Below are positions 27,901 through 36,783 of a stretch of DNA of 64,000 bases, piece by piece. Numbering within the stretch: position 1 is the stretch's first letter; every line of letters begins with the position of its first letter. This stretch comes from an uncultured Alphaproteobacteria bacterium (GTDB lineage Bacteria; Pseudomonadota; Alphaproteobacteria; Rhizobiales; Aestuariivirgaceae). Where the stretch lies: NCBI GenBank assembly GCA_945957365.1, contig CAMFKI010000003.1, positions 220,531 to 284,530 on the forward strand. Direction: 5' to 3'. Made by a program: the position numbers and the translations under genes. The notes below the pieces were generated by a model. The model worked only from the letters and a program-made list of their open reading frames with translations. It ran no database searches and was not told the origin of the DNA.

Positions 27901-28648
27901 GACCCTCGAAGACGCCGCGCCCCGCCGACGCCTCGCCGATCGCATGGATGGCATTCTCGTAATCGCGGTAATAGCGCGACGCATCGGCGGACGTCGTCGC
28001 CGCCTCGCCCAGCATGTCATAGGAATAGCGGAAGCCCCGCGCCTCGAGCGGCTTCGAGCGCTTCAGCGCCTCGGCGATGGTCTCGCCGGTCACGAACTGC
28101 TCGCCCATCATGCGCATCGCCATGTCGACGCCGCGGCGGATGACGGGTTCACCCGCACGCGCGATCAGGCGCGAGAGAGCCGCACCGAGGCTGCCGTCGC
28201 TCACCGTCGAGGTCAGCTTGCCGGTGACCACGAGTCCCCAGGTCGCGGCATTGACGAACAGCGACTTCGTCCCGCCGAGATGAGACTTCCAGTCACCCTC
28301 CGAAATCTTGTCCTTGATCAACGCATCGCGGGTCTCGGCATCGGGGATGCGCAGCAGCGCCTCGGCAAGGCACATCAGCGCGATGCCCTCCTGGCTCGAC
28401 AGCGAATACTCATGCACCAGCCCCTGCACGCCGGTGCCCTTGTGCTTGGCCCTCAGCGCCTCGATCAGCGTCCGCGCGGTGGCCGCCGTCTCGCGCTTCT
28501 GTTCCGGCGCCAGGCGCGCCAAGTCGACCAGCGGCGGCAGGCACGCGGTCTCCGGCGTCCGGCAATGTGCGGTGATCGCCCGGCGAAGCTCGGTCTGCGG
28601 GCGAATGGGCGGGGCGAAATCGGCGAACAGCGGCAGCGATTGCGGCAT
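24983..28648 (-). CDS. putA: Bifunctional proline dehydrogenase / delta-1-pyrroline-5-carboxylate dehydrogenase
   Basis: A 1221-residue PutA that oxidises proline to glutamate in two steps. The FAD-binding PRODH barrel spans about residues 160-470. The aldehyde dehydrogenase domain spans about 540-1000, with catalytic Cys in SAGQRCSALRVL and Glu in IAETGGQNAMI. A C-terminal ALDH-like fold (to 1221) is that of the long PutA class. The N-terminus has no ribbon-helix-helix DNA-binding domain, so it should not repress itself; the divergent Lrp-type gene fits that. The substrate intermediate is expected to be channelled between domains. Confidence 0.95.
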   Translation of the reverse strand: MPQSLPLFADFAPPIRPQTELRRAITAHCRTPETACLPPLVDLARLAPEQKRETAATARTLIEALRAKHKGTGVQGLVHEYSLSSQEGIALMCLAEALLRIPDAETRDALIKDKISEGDWKSHLGGTKSLFVNAATWGLVVTGKLTSTVSDGSLGAALSRLIARAGEPVIRRGVDMAMRMMGEQFVTGETIAEALKRSKPLEARGFRYSYDMLGEAATTSADASRYYRDYENAIHAIGEASAGRGVFEGPGISIKLSALHPRYSRAKAERVMQELLPKVKQLAKLAKHYDIGLNIDAEEADRLELSLDLLESLSHDPELAEWNGLGFVIQAYGKRCPFVIDFVVELAKRSRRRIMVRLVKGAYWDAEIKRAQLDGLDGFPVFTRKVHTDVSYLACARKLLEARQHVFPQFATHNAQTLAAIYTLAGRKFAVGDYEFQCLHGMGEPLYDEVVGADKLDRPCRIYAPVGTHETLLAYLVRRLLENGANSSFVNRISDPNVSVDDLIADPVDVVSAMPVVGTPHDQIDLPADLFGRDRVNSRGLDLASEAVLAELSSQLKTSAAVAWHAKPLLADHAEQGAARDVLNPADHADRVGLVTELDAKDAARVVHMAHEAATQWAAVPPAERAACLERAAELMEARMDTLMGIAMREAGKTAANAVGEVREAVDFLRYYAEQARKTLGPSHRPLGAVVCISPWNFPLAIFTGQVAAALVAGNAVIAKPAEETPLIAHESVRILHEAGVPRGALQFVTGDGQLGAALVAAPETAGVMFTGSTDVAQLIQAQLAARVSVHGRPVPLIAETGGQNAMIVDSSALAEQVVADVIASAFDSAGQRCSALRVLCLQEDVAERTLAMLKGALAELSLGRTDRLSVDIGPVITAEAKANIERHIAAMRAAGHRVEQLALPHDAAKGTFVPPTIIEIDGIGQLTREVFGPVLHVLRWKREDMDALIEQINATGFGLTFGLHTRLDETIVNVTERVKAGNLYVNRNVIGAVVGVQPFGGRGLSGTGPKAGGPLYVGRLVQKAPVPPLQASVRSDAALRDFATWLGQRGHNAQADAARELGALSALGLVRELSGPVGERNVYSLHPRGRVLLVPQTAAGLFRQMAAALATGNAVAIDTGSGVTLEALPPSVAARVAWSGDWEADGPFPAALIEGDAARVREVNRRIAALGGPLVLVQAATSEDLAADPQAYCLNWLLEEVSTSINTAAAGGNASLMAIG

Positions 28649-28759
28649 CGGTCAGGCTCTCCGGAGGGGATGGCCTGACTATATCACCTGCTTGCAAACG
28701 GGATTCACCTATTTCAAACTGAAAACCTGGAGAATTTCACGATTTTTCGGCCATCAGGA
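28649..28759. promoter_or_regulatory. putA/putR divergent control region
   Basis: 111 bp between the two divergent start codons, AT-richer than its surroundings, for example TATTTCAAACTGAAA and GAGAATTTCACGATTTTT. It must hold both promoters. Lrp-type PutR proteins activate putA from such intergenic regions when proline is present. No exact operator was delineated. Confidence 0.55.
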
Positions 28760-29257
28760 GTGAAAATGCCCATCGAACAACCCATCGGCAGCGATCTTGA
28801 CCAGTTCGACCGCCGCATCCTCGCGGCGCTGGCCGAGGACGGGCGCATGTCGATCACCGACCTCGCCAGGAGGGTCGGCCTCTCCAACACCCCCTGCCAG
28901 CTCCGCCTCAAGCGCCTGCTGGCCGAGGGCTACATCGAGGGCTTCCGGGCGGTGCTGAACCCGGTGAAGATGGGGCTCGACCACGTGGCCTTCGCCGAGG
29001 TCAAGCTTACCAACACCCATGAGGATGCACTCAGGGCCTTCAACGAGGCGGTGAAGAAGATCCCCGAGGTCGAGGAGTGCCACATGATCGCCGGCCGCTT
29101 CGACTACCTGCTCAAGATCCGCACCCGGGACATCCGGCGCTACCGCCACGTCCTCGGCGAGCGCATCTCGGAGCTGCCCTTCGTGGCGAGCACCTCCACA
29201 AACGTTACCATGGAGACGGTGGTCGACACCTGGAACGCACGCTCCCGCAACACGTGA
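28760..29257 (+). CDS. putR: Lrp/AsnC-family regulator of proline catabolism
   Basis: A 165-residue regulator. The N-terminal helix-turn-helix reads LDQFDRRILAALAEDGRMSI, then ARRVGLSNTPCQLRLKRL. The C-terminal ligand-binding RAM domain ends VASTSTNVTMETVVDTW. The symbol rests on the divergent position to putA, the arrangement known for PutR in Agrobacterium and Rhodobacter. It is expected to sense proline and activate putA. Confidence 0.85.
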   Translation: MKMPIEQPIGSDLDQFDRRILAALAEDGRMSITDLARRVGLSNTPCQLRLKRLLAEGYIEGFRAVLNPVKMGLDHVAFAEVKLTNTHEDALRAFNEAVKKIPEVEECHMIAGRFDYLLKIRTRDIRRYRHVLGERISELPFVASTSTNVTMETVVDTWNARSRNT

Positions 29258-29323
29258 CGGATGCATTCCGGATGCATCCGTCACCTACCGAAAGTGCAAC
29301 GGCGGCAACACCGGAAGCACCGA

Positions 29324-31345
29324 TCAGGGCGCCTTCGGCAAGCCTATTCCGGGCTTCACCGGAGCGGCCAGCCCGACGAAGATCACCATGCCGTCGCCAC
29401 CCGGGTTGAGCAGCAGGTCATTGAGGCCCGAAGGCTTCCAGTTGTTGGTGACCCAGACATTGCCGGCCATGTCGACCTGCGTCACGGTGGCTCGCATCAG
29501 GGGCTTGTAGCTCGGCGGATTTCCCTCTCCATACAAGGGCTTGCCGTTCGCCAGCAGCACCTGCGCGCCGCCCGACGGCAGGGTGTAGCCGGTGTCGGGC
29601 GTGATCGGATCGCCCAGCCGGGTGCCCGCCGGGCAGTAGCGGGTGGTGACCCCGCACAGCTGCGACAGCCGGTATTTCAGCGAAAGCTGCTCCGGCGGTC
29701 CGAAATTGGCGACCCACACCGTATCGTGCGAGTCGACCGAAACCCCCCAGGGCCCGGTGATCCCGCCACCGCCGAAGGCCCCTGCCCCCAAGGGTCTGCC
29801 TTTTGAATCATAGGCATAGATGACAGAAGCGCCGCCAGCCGTGGCCCATACGTTGCCCCTGGTGTCGAGCGCCATGCCCTTGGGGTGGGTATCGGTTCCC
29901 AGCCCCACCGTGAACTGCTTCACCAGCCCCGTCGGCGTCATGATGAATTTCGACATGGTGGAGGAGCCGGTATAGCTCACGTACCCCGCCCCCTTGTCAT
30001 CGATCACGATGTGAAAAGGGCTCGTGTTATCATCAACATAGGCCGGATATGCGGTGTAGGGATTGCCCTTCGGGAACACCAGCACCGCATTGTTGCCGTA
30101 GCTCGCCATCCAGATGTTGCCGTCCTGGTCCGACGTCGTTCCCTGCACGCGGTCGAGCGTCGACACGAAGCCCGCTGGCGGCGACAGCGGCTTGCCAGAG
30201 GGGGAGAACTTCGACACCGAGCCATTGGGCAGGGCATCGCCCCAGCCGAAATTGCCCGACCAGATGTTGCCCGAAGGGTCGCGGCCGATGCCAAATCCCT
30301 GGCCCAGCACGCCGCCGCCGAACAGCGGTGAACTGGGCGTGCCATTGGTCCCGTCGGCTGGCGTTCCGTCGGGCTTCAGCACCGCAAAGCAATTGGCCGA
30401 GTCGGGCGTGCCCTGCACCACATTATTGGTGATCCAGGCATAGCCCTTGTCGTCGAACACGAGGTTGCCGGTGCCGCCGAAGGGGCAGAGTTCCTGCCCC
30501 CTGGCGTTGGTGCGTCCGGTGCGATTCACCTTCACCGCCAGGGTGAAGGCGTCGAGCCGCATCAGCTCGTCAGGCGCGTCGGGCCCCTGCGACGGGAGAA
30601 GCGCCGGCTGAAACGGTTGCACACCATCACCGAGCGCGAAGATGCGGCGGACATTGCGCGCCGGCTGCCGCGAGATGGCAATGATCGCATCAAGCGTGGT
30701 GTTGGACCACCGGCCATAGATCCCGGTTGCGCTGAACAGCAGCTGACAGCCGGACTGGGCCTGGCCGCGCACGCAGCCGGCGAGGACATTTGACAGCGTC
30801 GCCATCAGCCGGCGCGCGTTCGTCTCGTCGCCATTTGGCGACGTTCGCAGAACCGGTGACACCACCCCGTCAGCGGGTGCCGCGAGATTGTGGAACATCG
30901 CAGCCGCCACCTGCAGCGGCAGCGCCTTGCCGGTTACCTGCTTGCCATCGATGAACTGCGCCATGGCATAGGCGGAGGCAACCGTCGTCATCTCGTCGAT
31001 GCGCACCTGGGGGGCATCGCTCGCAACCATCACGGTCATCAATTCGGTTCGCATGCTGGTGGCAATGGCATAGCGGACTTCCGTCGCCGCCTGCTTCGGC
31101 ACCACCGCCGAGAATTCACCCCGCCCGTTTGTCACGGCTTGCGCCAGCAGAACCGGGGCTCCCGCGCCGGCGCGATAGATGGACACGTTCGCCCCGGGCA
31201 CCGGCTGCGCCGACGCCTGAGGCCCCGACGACACGACGCCCGCCCACCGCGTCGAACACGCGTTTTGCGTACATCCCGCAATCACGGGAGATGCCCCCGC
31301 GAGTGCGGTGAACGCGGCCACGACCGCCAGCTTGATGATCTTCAT
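29324..31345 (-). CDS. Secreted NHL/Vgb-like beta-propeller protein
   Basis: 673 residues. Signal peptide MKIIKLAVVAAFTALAGASP-VIAG. Residues about 30-110 resemble a carboxypeptidase regulatory-like beta-sandwich (PGANVSIYRAGAGAPVLLAQAVTNGRGEF). From about residue 280 a repeated D-x-x-G-N-(V/I)-W pattern appears (DPSGNIWSGNFG, DQDGNIWMASYG, DTRGNVWATAG, DMAGNVWVTNN), the blade signature of NHL/virginiamycin-lyase-type propellers. No catalytic residues can be assigned. It is an isolated gene between putR and a small hypothetical. Confidence 0.75.
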   Translation of the reverse strand: MKIIKLAVVAAFTALAGASPVIAGCTQNACSTRWAGVVSSGPQASAQPVPGANVSIYRAGAGAPVLLAQAVTNGRGEFSAVVPKQAATEVRYAIATSMRTELMTVMVASDAPQVRIDEMTTVASAYAMAQFIDGKQVTGKALPLQVAAAMFHNLAAPADGVVSPVLRTSPNGDETNARRLMATLSNVLAGCVRGQAQSGCQLLFSATGIYGRWSNTTLDAIIAISRQPARNVRRIFALGDGVQPFQPALLPSQGPDAPDELMRLDAFTLAVKVNRTGRTNARGQELCPFGGTGNLVFDDKGYAWITNNVVQGTPDSANCFAVLKPDGTPADGTNGTPSSPLFGGGVLGQGFGIGRDPSGNIWSGNFGWGDALPNGSVSKFSPSGKPLSPPAGFVSTLDRVQGTTSDQDGNIWMASYGNNAVLVFPKGNPYTAYPAYVDDNTSPFHIVIDDKGAGYVSYTGSSTMSKFIMTPTGLVKQFTVGLGTDTHPKGMALDTRGNVWATAGGASVIYAYDSKGRPLGAGAFGGGGITGPWGVSVDSHDTVWVANFGPPEQLSLKYRLSQLCGVTTRYCPAGTRLGDPITPDTGYTLPSGGAQVLLANGKPLYGEGNPPSYKPLMRATVTQVDMAGNVWVTNNWKPSGLNDLLLNPGGDGMVIFVGLAAPVKPGIGLPKAP

Positions 31346-31452
31346 GAGAGTACCCCTGCCGAATTCCTGTCCGAGTCACACACGTGAGACCGGCCCGACC
31401 CGAATGACTAGCAGCGGTGCGTCGGTCAAGCAGTTTGCAATCGGTTACGTAG

Positions 31453-31680
31453 TTAATCCCGGGAGGCGGTCTCGGGAACACCGGGAGCGGAGCGGACCGT
31501 GATCTCGTCAGGGTTTTCGCGCCGCTGGTCGAGACCTGCGTTGCGGCGGTAAACGATGTAACGCGCGGCGAGCACGGCACAGTCGATGCCGCGGAAGCTC
31601 GCCGGAGGGATGATGGTATGGCGCAGGGCCTCGTCACTGACCCGCTTCACGCCCTCTTCAGAATCGAAAACCCAGCCCAC
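31453..31680 (-). CDS. Small hypothetical protein
   Basis: 75 residues, not recognised. It starts at GTG 31680 with GGGGGA shortly upstream. It has a mixed charged composition (WVFDSEEGVKRVSDEALRH) and a YIVYRRN stretch, no signal or membrane helix. Codon use is like the neighbours. Coding is plausible but not certain. Confidence 0.45.
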   Translation of the reverse strand: MGWVFDSEEGVKRVSDEALRHTIIPPASFRGIDCAVLAARYIVYRRNAGLDQRRENPDEITVRSAPGVPETASRD

Positions 31681-31846
31681 GCGCCCATCCCCCGTTGAAA
31701 CCGGAGCGAGACTAGTTCACCCGCAGCACACGGCGAAGCCGCAGCACTGACCGTGGTTAACGGTTCCGGCGACCTCGCGGCGGGTGCGGTTGAAGCTGCG
31801 GGGGTGATTGGCTAATGTGCCGCCCGCAAAAGAGGATTGTCCACCC

Positions 31847-32737
31847 ATGAACACCGCACAAGCGCACAAGATGTCATCCGGCAAGGGCTTCATCGCCGCA
31901 CTCGACCAGTCCGGCGGTTCGACGCCCAAGGCGCTCGAAGGCTATGGCATCGGCAAGGACGCCTGGAAGACCGACGAGGAAATGTTCGCGCTGATGCATG
32001 CCATGCGCGCCCGCATCATCAAGTCGCCCGCCTTCACCGGCGACCGCGTCATCGGCGCCATCCTGTTCGAACGCACCATGGACGGCGACATCGACGGCAA
32101 GCCGGTTCCCGCCTTCCTGTGGGAAAACAAGGGCGTGGTGCCGTTCCTGAAGATCGACAAGGGCCTCGCCGACGCCCAGGACGGCGTGCGCCTGATGAAG
32201 CCGATGCCGGACCTCGACAAGCTGCTCGACCGGGCCGTGGCCAAGGGCATCTTCGGCACCAAGATGCGCTCGGTGATCGACGCCGCCTCGCCCACCGGCA
32301 TCGCCGCCAATGTCGCCCAGCAGTTCGACTACGGCCGCCAGATCCTGGCCAAGGGCCTCATGCCGATCATCGAGCCCGAAGTCACCATCTCGATCGCCGA
32401 CAAGAAGGAAGCGGAACGCATCCTCCGCGATGAAATCCTCAAGAACCTCGACAAGCTGCCGGCCGGCCAGCAGGTTATGCTGAAGCTGACGATCCCCAGC
32501 GAGGTCAATTTCTTCAAGCCGCTGATCGACCATCCGAAGGTCATGCGCGTGGTGGCCCTCTCTGGCGGCTACAGCCGCGAGGACGCCAATGCCATGCTGG
32601 CGAAGAACACCGGCCTCATCGCCAGTTTCTCGCGCGCCCTCAGCGAAGGCCTGTCGGCCCAGCAGTCGGACGCCCAGTTCAATGCCGAACTCGAAAAGAC
32701 CATCGAGTCGATCTACGACGCCTCCGTCGCAGGCTGA
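31847..32737 (+). CDS. fda: Fructose-bisphosphate aldolase, class I
   Basis: Glycolytic/gluconeogenic aldolase (296 aa) of the prokaryotic class I type. Family start SSGKGFIAALDQSGGSTPKAL, then AILFERTMDG, FLKIDKGL and the EPEV ... LKLTIPSE region holding the Schiff-base lysine. ATG 31847 follows AGAGGA. An ATG eight codons later is a possible alternative. Confidence 0.93.
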   Translation: MNTAQAHKMSSGKGFIAALDQSGGSTPKALEGYGIGKDAWKTDEEMFALMHAMRARIIKSPAFTGDRVIGAILFERTMDGDIDGKPVPAFLWENKGVVPFLKIDKGLADAQDGVRLMKPMPDLDKLLDRAVAKGIFGTKMRSVIDAASPTGIAANVAQQFDYGRQILAKGLMPIIEPEVTISIADKKEAERILRDEILKNLDKLPAGQQVMLKLTIPSEVNFFKPLIDHPKVMRVVALSGGYSREDANAMLAKNTGLIASFSRALSEGLSAQQSDAQFNAELEKTIESIYDASVAG

Positions 32738-32785
32738 CGGGAGACGGCGGCTGGGGCATCGGAGCTCCGGCCGCCGCACATCGCA

Positions 32786-33502
32786 TCACTCTTCGTGCAG
32801 GGTCCCGGCCTTGCGGGCCGCCGCGGTGGCGAGATAATCCATGAGCGCCGGGTTCAGGCAGTCATAGGGCTCGAGCCCCAGGTCCTTCAGCCGCTTGCGG
32901 ATCGCTGGCATGCGCGAGGGCGGAACGCCACCCTCGATCACGGACGACACGAAGGCCGCAAAGCCCGGCGGTGACCAGCCGCTTTCCTTCGAAAGCTCGG
33001 TATGGACGAACGTCAGCCCCTTGAAGGGATGGCCGTCGCGCTCGACGGGCCCGTAGAGATGCACACCACAGCCGGTGCAGGCGTGGCGCAGGATGACGGC
33101 ATCGGGATCGACCACCTTCAGCTTCTGGCCGTTCTTGAGCACGCTCACCTTGTCGCTGGGCGCCACCGCGACGATGGACAGGATGGCGCCTTCCGGCTTC
33201 CAGCACTTGGTGCAGCCGCAGGCGTGGTTATGCGCGGTCTGCGACTTGACCTCGACCACCACCGGGTCGGTGGCGCAATTGCACACGAGCCGTCCGCCCG
33301 CGAAGCCGCGCTTGCCCGCCTTGGGGAAACCATTGTCGATCCCCGGATGAAGCTTGACGGCTGAACCGCGCGCCTTGGCGGGGGCGGCCTTCTTCGCCTT
33401 TCCGGCACTCTTCTTCGCGGCCTTCTTCGCTGCCGTCGACTTGGCGGGCTTTGCCTTGTTGGCGTTCTTCCTCGATTGTTTACGCACTGCCGTCCTGGCC
33501 AT
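32786..33502 (-). CDS. gfa: Gfa-family S-(hydroxymethyl)glutathione synthase with histone-H1-like N-terminal tail
   Basis: 238 residues. Residues about 48-238 are Gfa: the zinc-binding cysteines appear as [11 protein letters not shown] and [12 protein letters not shown], with [13 protein letters not shown] and [31 protein letters not shown] at the end. Gfa accelerates the adduct of formaldehyde and glutathione in detoxification. The first about 46 residues are almost only Lys, Ala, Arg and Ser ([20 protein letters not shown]), like a histone H1 tail, and are absent from ordinary Gfa of about 190 aa. GGGAGG lies 7 bp before ATG 33502, so the tail is translated. Confidence 0.88.
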   Translation of the reverse strand: MARTAVRKQSRKNANKAKPAKSTAAKKAAKKSAGKAKKAAPAKARGSAVKLHPGIDNGFPKAGKRGFAGGRLVCNCATDPVVVEVKSQTAHNHACGCTKCWKPEGAILSIVAVAPSDKVSVLKNGQKLKVVDPDAVILRHACTGCGVHLYGPVERDGHPFKGLTFVHTELSKESGWSPPGFAAFVSSVIEGGVPPSRMPAIRKRLKDLGLEPYDCLNPALMDYLATAAARKAGTLHEE

Positions 33503-33634
33503 GTTCGTCCTCCCGTGTTGTTCGCTTGTCCTGCCTGAAGACTCTCGCATGCACGTCAAAACGGCGGGAGCATCTCATGCAGAAGGGAGGTTGTCACGAG
33601 GTGTGGCAGCATTGTCCGCCGCTGCTTCGATCCC

Positions 33635-35398
33635 TCAGAAGGTGAGGAGGCACTCATCCGGCACCTTCTCGCCCCGTGCATTGGCAAGAAGTGCTGCCTT
33701 CAGCACGTCGCGGTCGCGGGCATAGTCGCGGCCGATGGCGAAGCCACGCTGGCGTGTCGCCCAGTGCGGATCGGCCAGCAGCGCAGCACCCTCGGCCTCG
33801 GCCAGGTGGCGGCCGCGGATCAGGTCCGCCATGCGTTCGGCCAGCACCAGCGTCGGCGCGTTGAGGTCGCCCGCCGTGGCCTGCGGCATCAGCGAGGCAT
33901 CGACCACCCGCAGGCCGTCGACGCCGCGCACCCGGCCGTCGGGCGTGGTGACCGCGGTCTCATCAGTGCCCATCCGGCAGGTGCCGCAGGGGTGATAGGC
34001 GCTTTCGACCTTGCGCTTGAGAAAAGCATCGAGCGCGGCATCGTCCTGGGCCTGCGCGCCCGGCGCCAGTTCCTTGCCGCGATACGGCGCGAAGGCCTCC
34101 TGCGCGAAGATCTCGCGCGTCAGCCGCATGCAGGCGCGGAACTCCAGCCAGTCGTCGGCATGGCTCATGTAGTTGAAGCGCACGCGCGGCAGGCTCTCGG
34201 GCCGCGCATCGCGCAGCCGCACCCAGCCGCGGCTCTTCGAGCGCTTGGTGCCGACATGCACCTGGAAGCCGTGGCCCGAGGCGAGGCTCAGGCCGTCATA
34301 GGAAATGGCCAGCGGCAGGAAATGATACTGGATGTCGGGATAAACGATCCCCGCCCGGCTGCGGATGTGGCCGCCGCTCTCGAAATGGTTGGTGGCGCCC
34401 AGGCCCTTGCGGGTGGCGAGCCATTCCATGCCGATCTTCGCCTTGCCCCACAGGCTCTGCGTCGGGAACAGGGTCACGGGCCTGGTGCATTCCATCTGGA
34501 TATAGAGTTCCAGATGGTCCATCAGGTTTTCGCCCACGCCCGGCGCATCGTGCAGCACGGCGATGCCATGCTCACGGAGTTCGGCCGCCGGTCCGATTCC
34601 GGAGCGCTTGAGGATGACGGGCGACATGATCGACCCGGCGCAGACGATCACCTCGCGGTTCGCCCGCGCACTTCGCACCTGACCGTTCACGGAATAGGAA
34701 ATGCCGGTGGCGCGGCGGCCGTCGAACAGCACCCGGTCGACCATCGCACCCGTCACCACATGCACGTTGCCGCGCGCCATGGCGGGGCGGAGATAGGCCC
34801 GCGCGGCGCTCATCCGGCGGCCGCCGCCGATGTTCATCTCCATGGGGCCGAAGCCTTCGTGCTGGCGCTCGTTCATGTTGGCGCTGCGGGCATAGCCTGC
34901 CTGAACGCCGGCCTCGACGAAGACCTGGTAGAGAGGATTCTTCTGCAGGCCGCGGTTGACCTTTACCGGCCCGTCGGTGCCGCGCAGCGGGCCACCGCCC
35001 TCGACGCTCTCGAGGCGCTGAAAGTAAGGGAGCACGTTGGACCAGCGCCAGCCTTCGGCGCCGCGCGCTTCCCACATCTCGTAATCCATGGGATTGCCGC
35101 GCACCCAGCACATGCCGTTGATCGAGGACGAGCCGCCCAGTCCCTTGCCGCGCGGCAGGTTCACCTCGCGCCCGTCAAGCCCCGGTTCGGGCTCGGTCTT
35201 CATGCCCCAGTTGAAGCGCCTGGTGTTCATCGGGATCGACAATGCTGCCGGCATGTCGACGATGACCGCCTTCTCCGACCCTCCGGCCTCGAGTACGAGG
35301 ATGCGCAAACCCCTGTCCTCGCCCAGCCGGTTGGCGAGGACAGAGCCCGCCGAGCCCGCCCCGGCAATGATATAGTCGTAGCTCTCCGCGGCAGGCAT
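33635..35398 (-). CDS. GMC-family FAD oxidoreductase (choline dehydrogenase-like)
   Basis: A 587-residue flavoenzyme. FAD motif GAGSAGSVLANRLGED near the N-terminus with LVLEAGG, then GMC signature 1 (LPRGKGLGGSSSINGMCWVRG) and signature 2 (GSIMSPVILKRSGIGPA). The C-terminal active-site region is ESAYHPCGTCRMG. It oxidises an alcohol to an aldehyde or ketone. Absence of bet genes and linkage to a cupin and a phytochelatin-synthase-like gene argue against a simple choline role. The cupin gene ends 3 bp upstream. Confidence 0.88.
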   Translation of the reverse strand: MPAAESYDYIIAGAGSAGSVLANRLGEDRGLRILVLEAGGSEKAVIVDMPAALSIPMNTRRFNWGMKTEPEPGLDGREVNLPRGKGLGGSSSINGMCWVRGNPMDYEMWEARGAEGWRWSNVLPYFQRLESVEGGGPLRGTDGPVKVNRGLQKNPLYQVFVEAGVQAGYARSANMNERQHEGFGPMEMNIGGGRRMSAARAYLRPAMARGNVHVVTGAMVDRVLFDGRRATGISYSVNGQVRSARANREVIVCAGSIMSPVILKRSGIGPAAELREHGIAVLHDAPGVGENLMDHLELYIQMECTRPVTLFPTQSLWGKAKIGMEWLATRKGLGATNHFESGGHIRSRAGIVYPDIQYHFLPLAISYDGLSLASGHGFQVHVGTKRSKSRGWVRLRDARPESLPRVRFNYMSHADDWLEFRACMRLTREIFAQEAFAPYRGKELAPGAQAQDDAALDAFLKRKVESAYHPCGTCRMGTDETAVTTPDGRVRGVDGLRVVDASLMPQATAGDLNAPTLVLAERMADLIRGRHLAEAEGAALLADPHWATRQRGFAIGRDYARDRDVLKAALLANARGEKVPDECLLTF

Positions 35399-35401
35399 CG
35401 C

Positions 35402-35758
35402 TCAGCCGATGATCACGTAGTATTTCAGCATCGGCCCCGGCTGGTGCCAGGTGCCCTTGAAGCCCTTGGGAAGCAGGAAGGATTGGCCCTTGCGAAAGGT
35501 CTCGCTCGGCCCCCCGTCGCTGGTCAGCGTCACCTCACCCTCGAGCACCACCATGAATTCATCGACCGGATAGTTGTCGTAGCGTTCGGTATAGGCGCCG
35601 CAGCGCCAGATTCCGGCGCGCAGGCCCGGCTTGCTGTAATAGGCGTGGTCGAGCCCGACCGGGCTTCCGGCGAGCAATTCGGCGTGTTCGAGCGGCAGGT
35701 CTTTTTCGGCAAGCCAGCCTTCGGGGCCGGCGGGGGCAAAGCGGATGGGATCGGGCAC
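35402..35758 (-). CDS. Cupin domain protein
   Basis: 118 residues from GTG 35758, which has AAGGA 6 bp upstream. A TTG at 35782 is possible but lacks a ribosome site. The single beta-barrel shows the second half motif (DEFMVVLEGEVTLTSDGG) and LPKGFKGTWHQPG, as in EutQ-like/ureidoglycine-type small cupins. Substrate unknown. It sits between the GMC oxidoreductase and the phytochelatin-synthase-like gene. Confidence 0.8.
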   Translation of the reverse strand: MPDPIRFAPAGPEGWLAEKDLPLEHAELLAGSPVGLDHAYYSKPGLRAGIWRCGAYTERYDNYPVDEFMVVLEGEVTLTSDGGPSETFRKGQSFLLPKGFKGTWHQPGPMLKYYVIIG

Positions 35759-35791
35759 GATGCTTCCTTGCAAGAGGGACAAATTGTCGGG

Positions 35792-36508
35792 TCAGGACTT
35801 GCGCGAGATCAGCACATAGCCGCGCGACTTGTCATCATTGTCGGAATCCTTGGTGTTCATGGCGGCGAAGAGCTCCTCCGCCTTCACCCACACCGGCGGA
35901 TATTTGTAGCGCGCCACGTCGAGGATGAGAAAACGGTCACTTTCCTTGTCATAGGCGGCGAGCGGCGAGAAATGACCGCCCTTCTGCTGGCCCAGTGCAT
36001 TGCGGAAGTAATTGACCAGCACGAAATGGCCGGGCTCAGCCAGATAGGACGACGCTTCGGTGCGGAATGTTTCGAGGCTCGTGTCGGAGGCATGGCGGAC
36101 CGTCGCCGCCACCGGCTGCACCGCCAGCAGAGCGCCCATCTGGTCGAGCGTGATGCCCTGCTTCAGGATGGTGGCGCGCGGCAGCACCGCCTCGGTGCGC
36201 GCGTCCAGCACGTTGTCCTGCGTGAAGGTGCGGTAGGGTGCGTAGGCGGCCACTTCCGGAGCGGGCAGCTGCATGGCGTTGAACACCATCACCATGCTGG
36301 CCACGCCGCAGAAGCTCTGCGTCTGCTGCGTGAGGTAGTTGCTGATGAGCGTGAAGTAGGCCTCGCGGTCCTCCGCACCGACGAGCAGCGCCTCACCCTG
36401 CGGCGAGGAGGAGGCGATGAGGTTGGGCGGCAGCGGCAGACTGTCGGCGCGCGCGGCTGGCGCCATCAGCGCCAGCACGGCAAGAACTCGAAGCAATCTG
36501 GCCAGCAT
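35792..36508 (-). CDS. Exported phytochelatin-synthase-like papain-fold enzyme
   Basis: 238 residues. The signal peptide MLARLLRVLAVLALMAPAAR-ADS predicts export to the periplasm. The catalytic triad of phytochelatin synthase is visible: Cys67 (QSFCGVASM), His179 (KGGHFSPLAAYD) and Asp197 (LILDVARYKYPP). It lacks the C-terminal metal-sensing domain, as in the cyanobacterial NsPCS type. Half-size relatives mainly cleave glycine off glutathione to give gamma-glutamylcysteine. ATG 36508 is chosen for the clean signal peptide and GGGGAG upstream. It is the first gene of a minus-strand operon and divergent from a peptide-uptake operon. Confidence 0.85.
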   Translation of the reverse strand: MLARLLRVLAVLALMAPAARADSLPLPPNLIASSSPQGEALLVGAEDREAYFTLISNYLTQQTQSFCGVASMVMVFNAMQLPAPEVAAYAPYRTFTQDNVLDARTEAVLPRATILKQGITLDQMGALLAVQPVAATVRHASDTSLETFRTEASSYLAEPGHFVLVNYFRNALGQQKGGHFSPLAAYDKESDRFLILDVARYKYPPVWVKAEELFAAMNTKDSDNDDKSRGYVLISRKS

Positions 36509-36783
36509 ATTCAGCTCCCCGCGGATCAGGATTGGCGCCGCAGATTGCGGCAAACGCCGGATGTTGCGCCACCGCGTCCGCTACGGCAACGCCGCATTTC
36601 TACCAAGGCCGCGGGGTCCGCGAAAGCCGGGGCAATCCGCCGTGCCGCCAGCTGCGTATCTGCCCGGACGTCATGGGTCGGCCGTTCAAATCGCGAGGCT
36701 GCGGCATTGATGTTGTGAGGGGAATGATGGCAGTATGCATTCCCGCGGTTGGAACGATACAAAAAGACGACGAGGGAACAGGA

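Noticed and set aside
29324..31345. Virginiamycin B lyase (Vgb) as specific call for the propeller protein
   Set aside because: Blade motifs fit the broad superfamily only; catalytic residues of Vgb could not be identified and the extra N-terminal domain does not match.
33764..36718. Plus-strand open frame of about 980 codons opposite the GMC, cupin and PCS-like genes
   Set aside because: It crosses three real genes on the other strand and has antisense composition.
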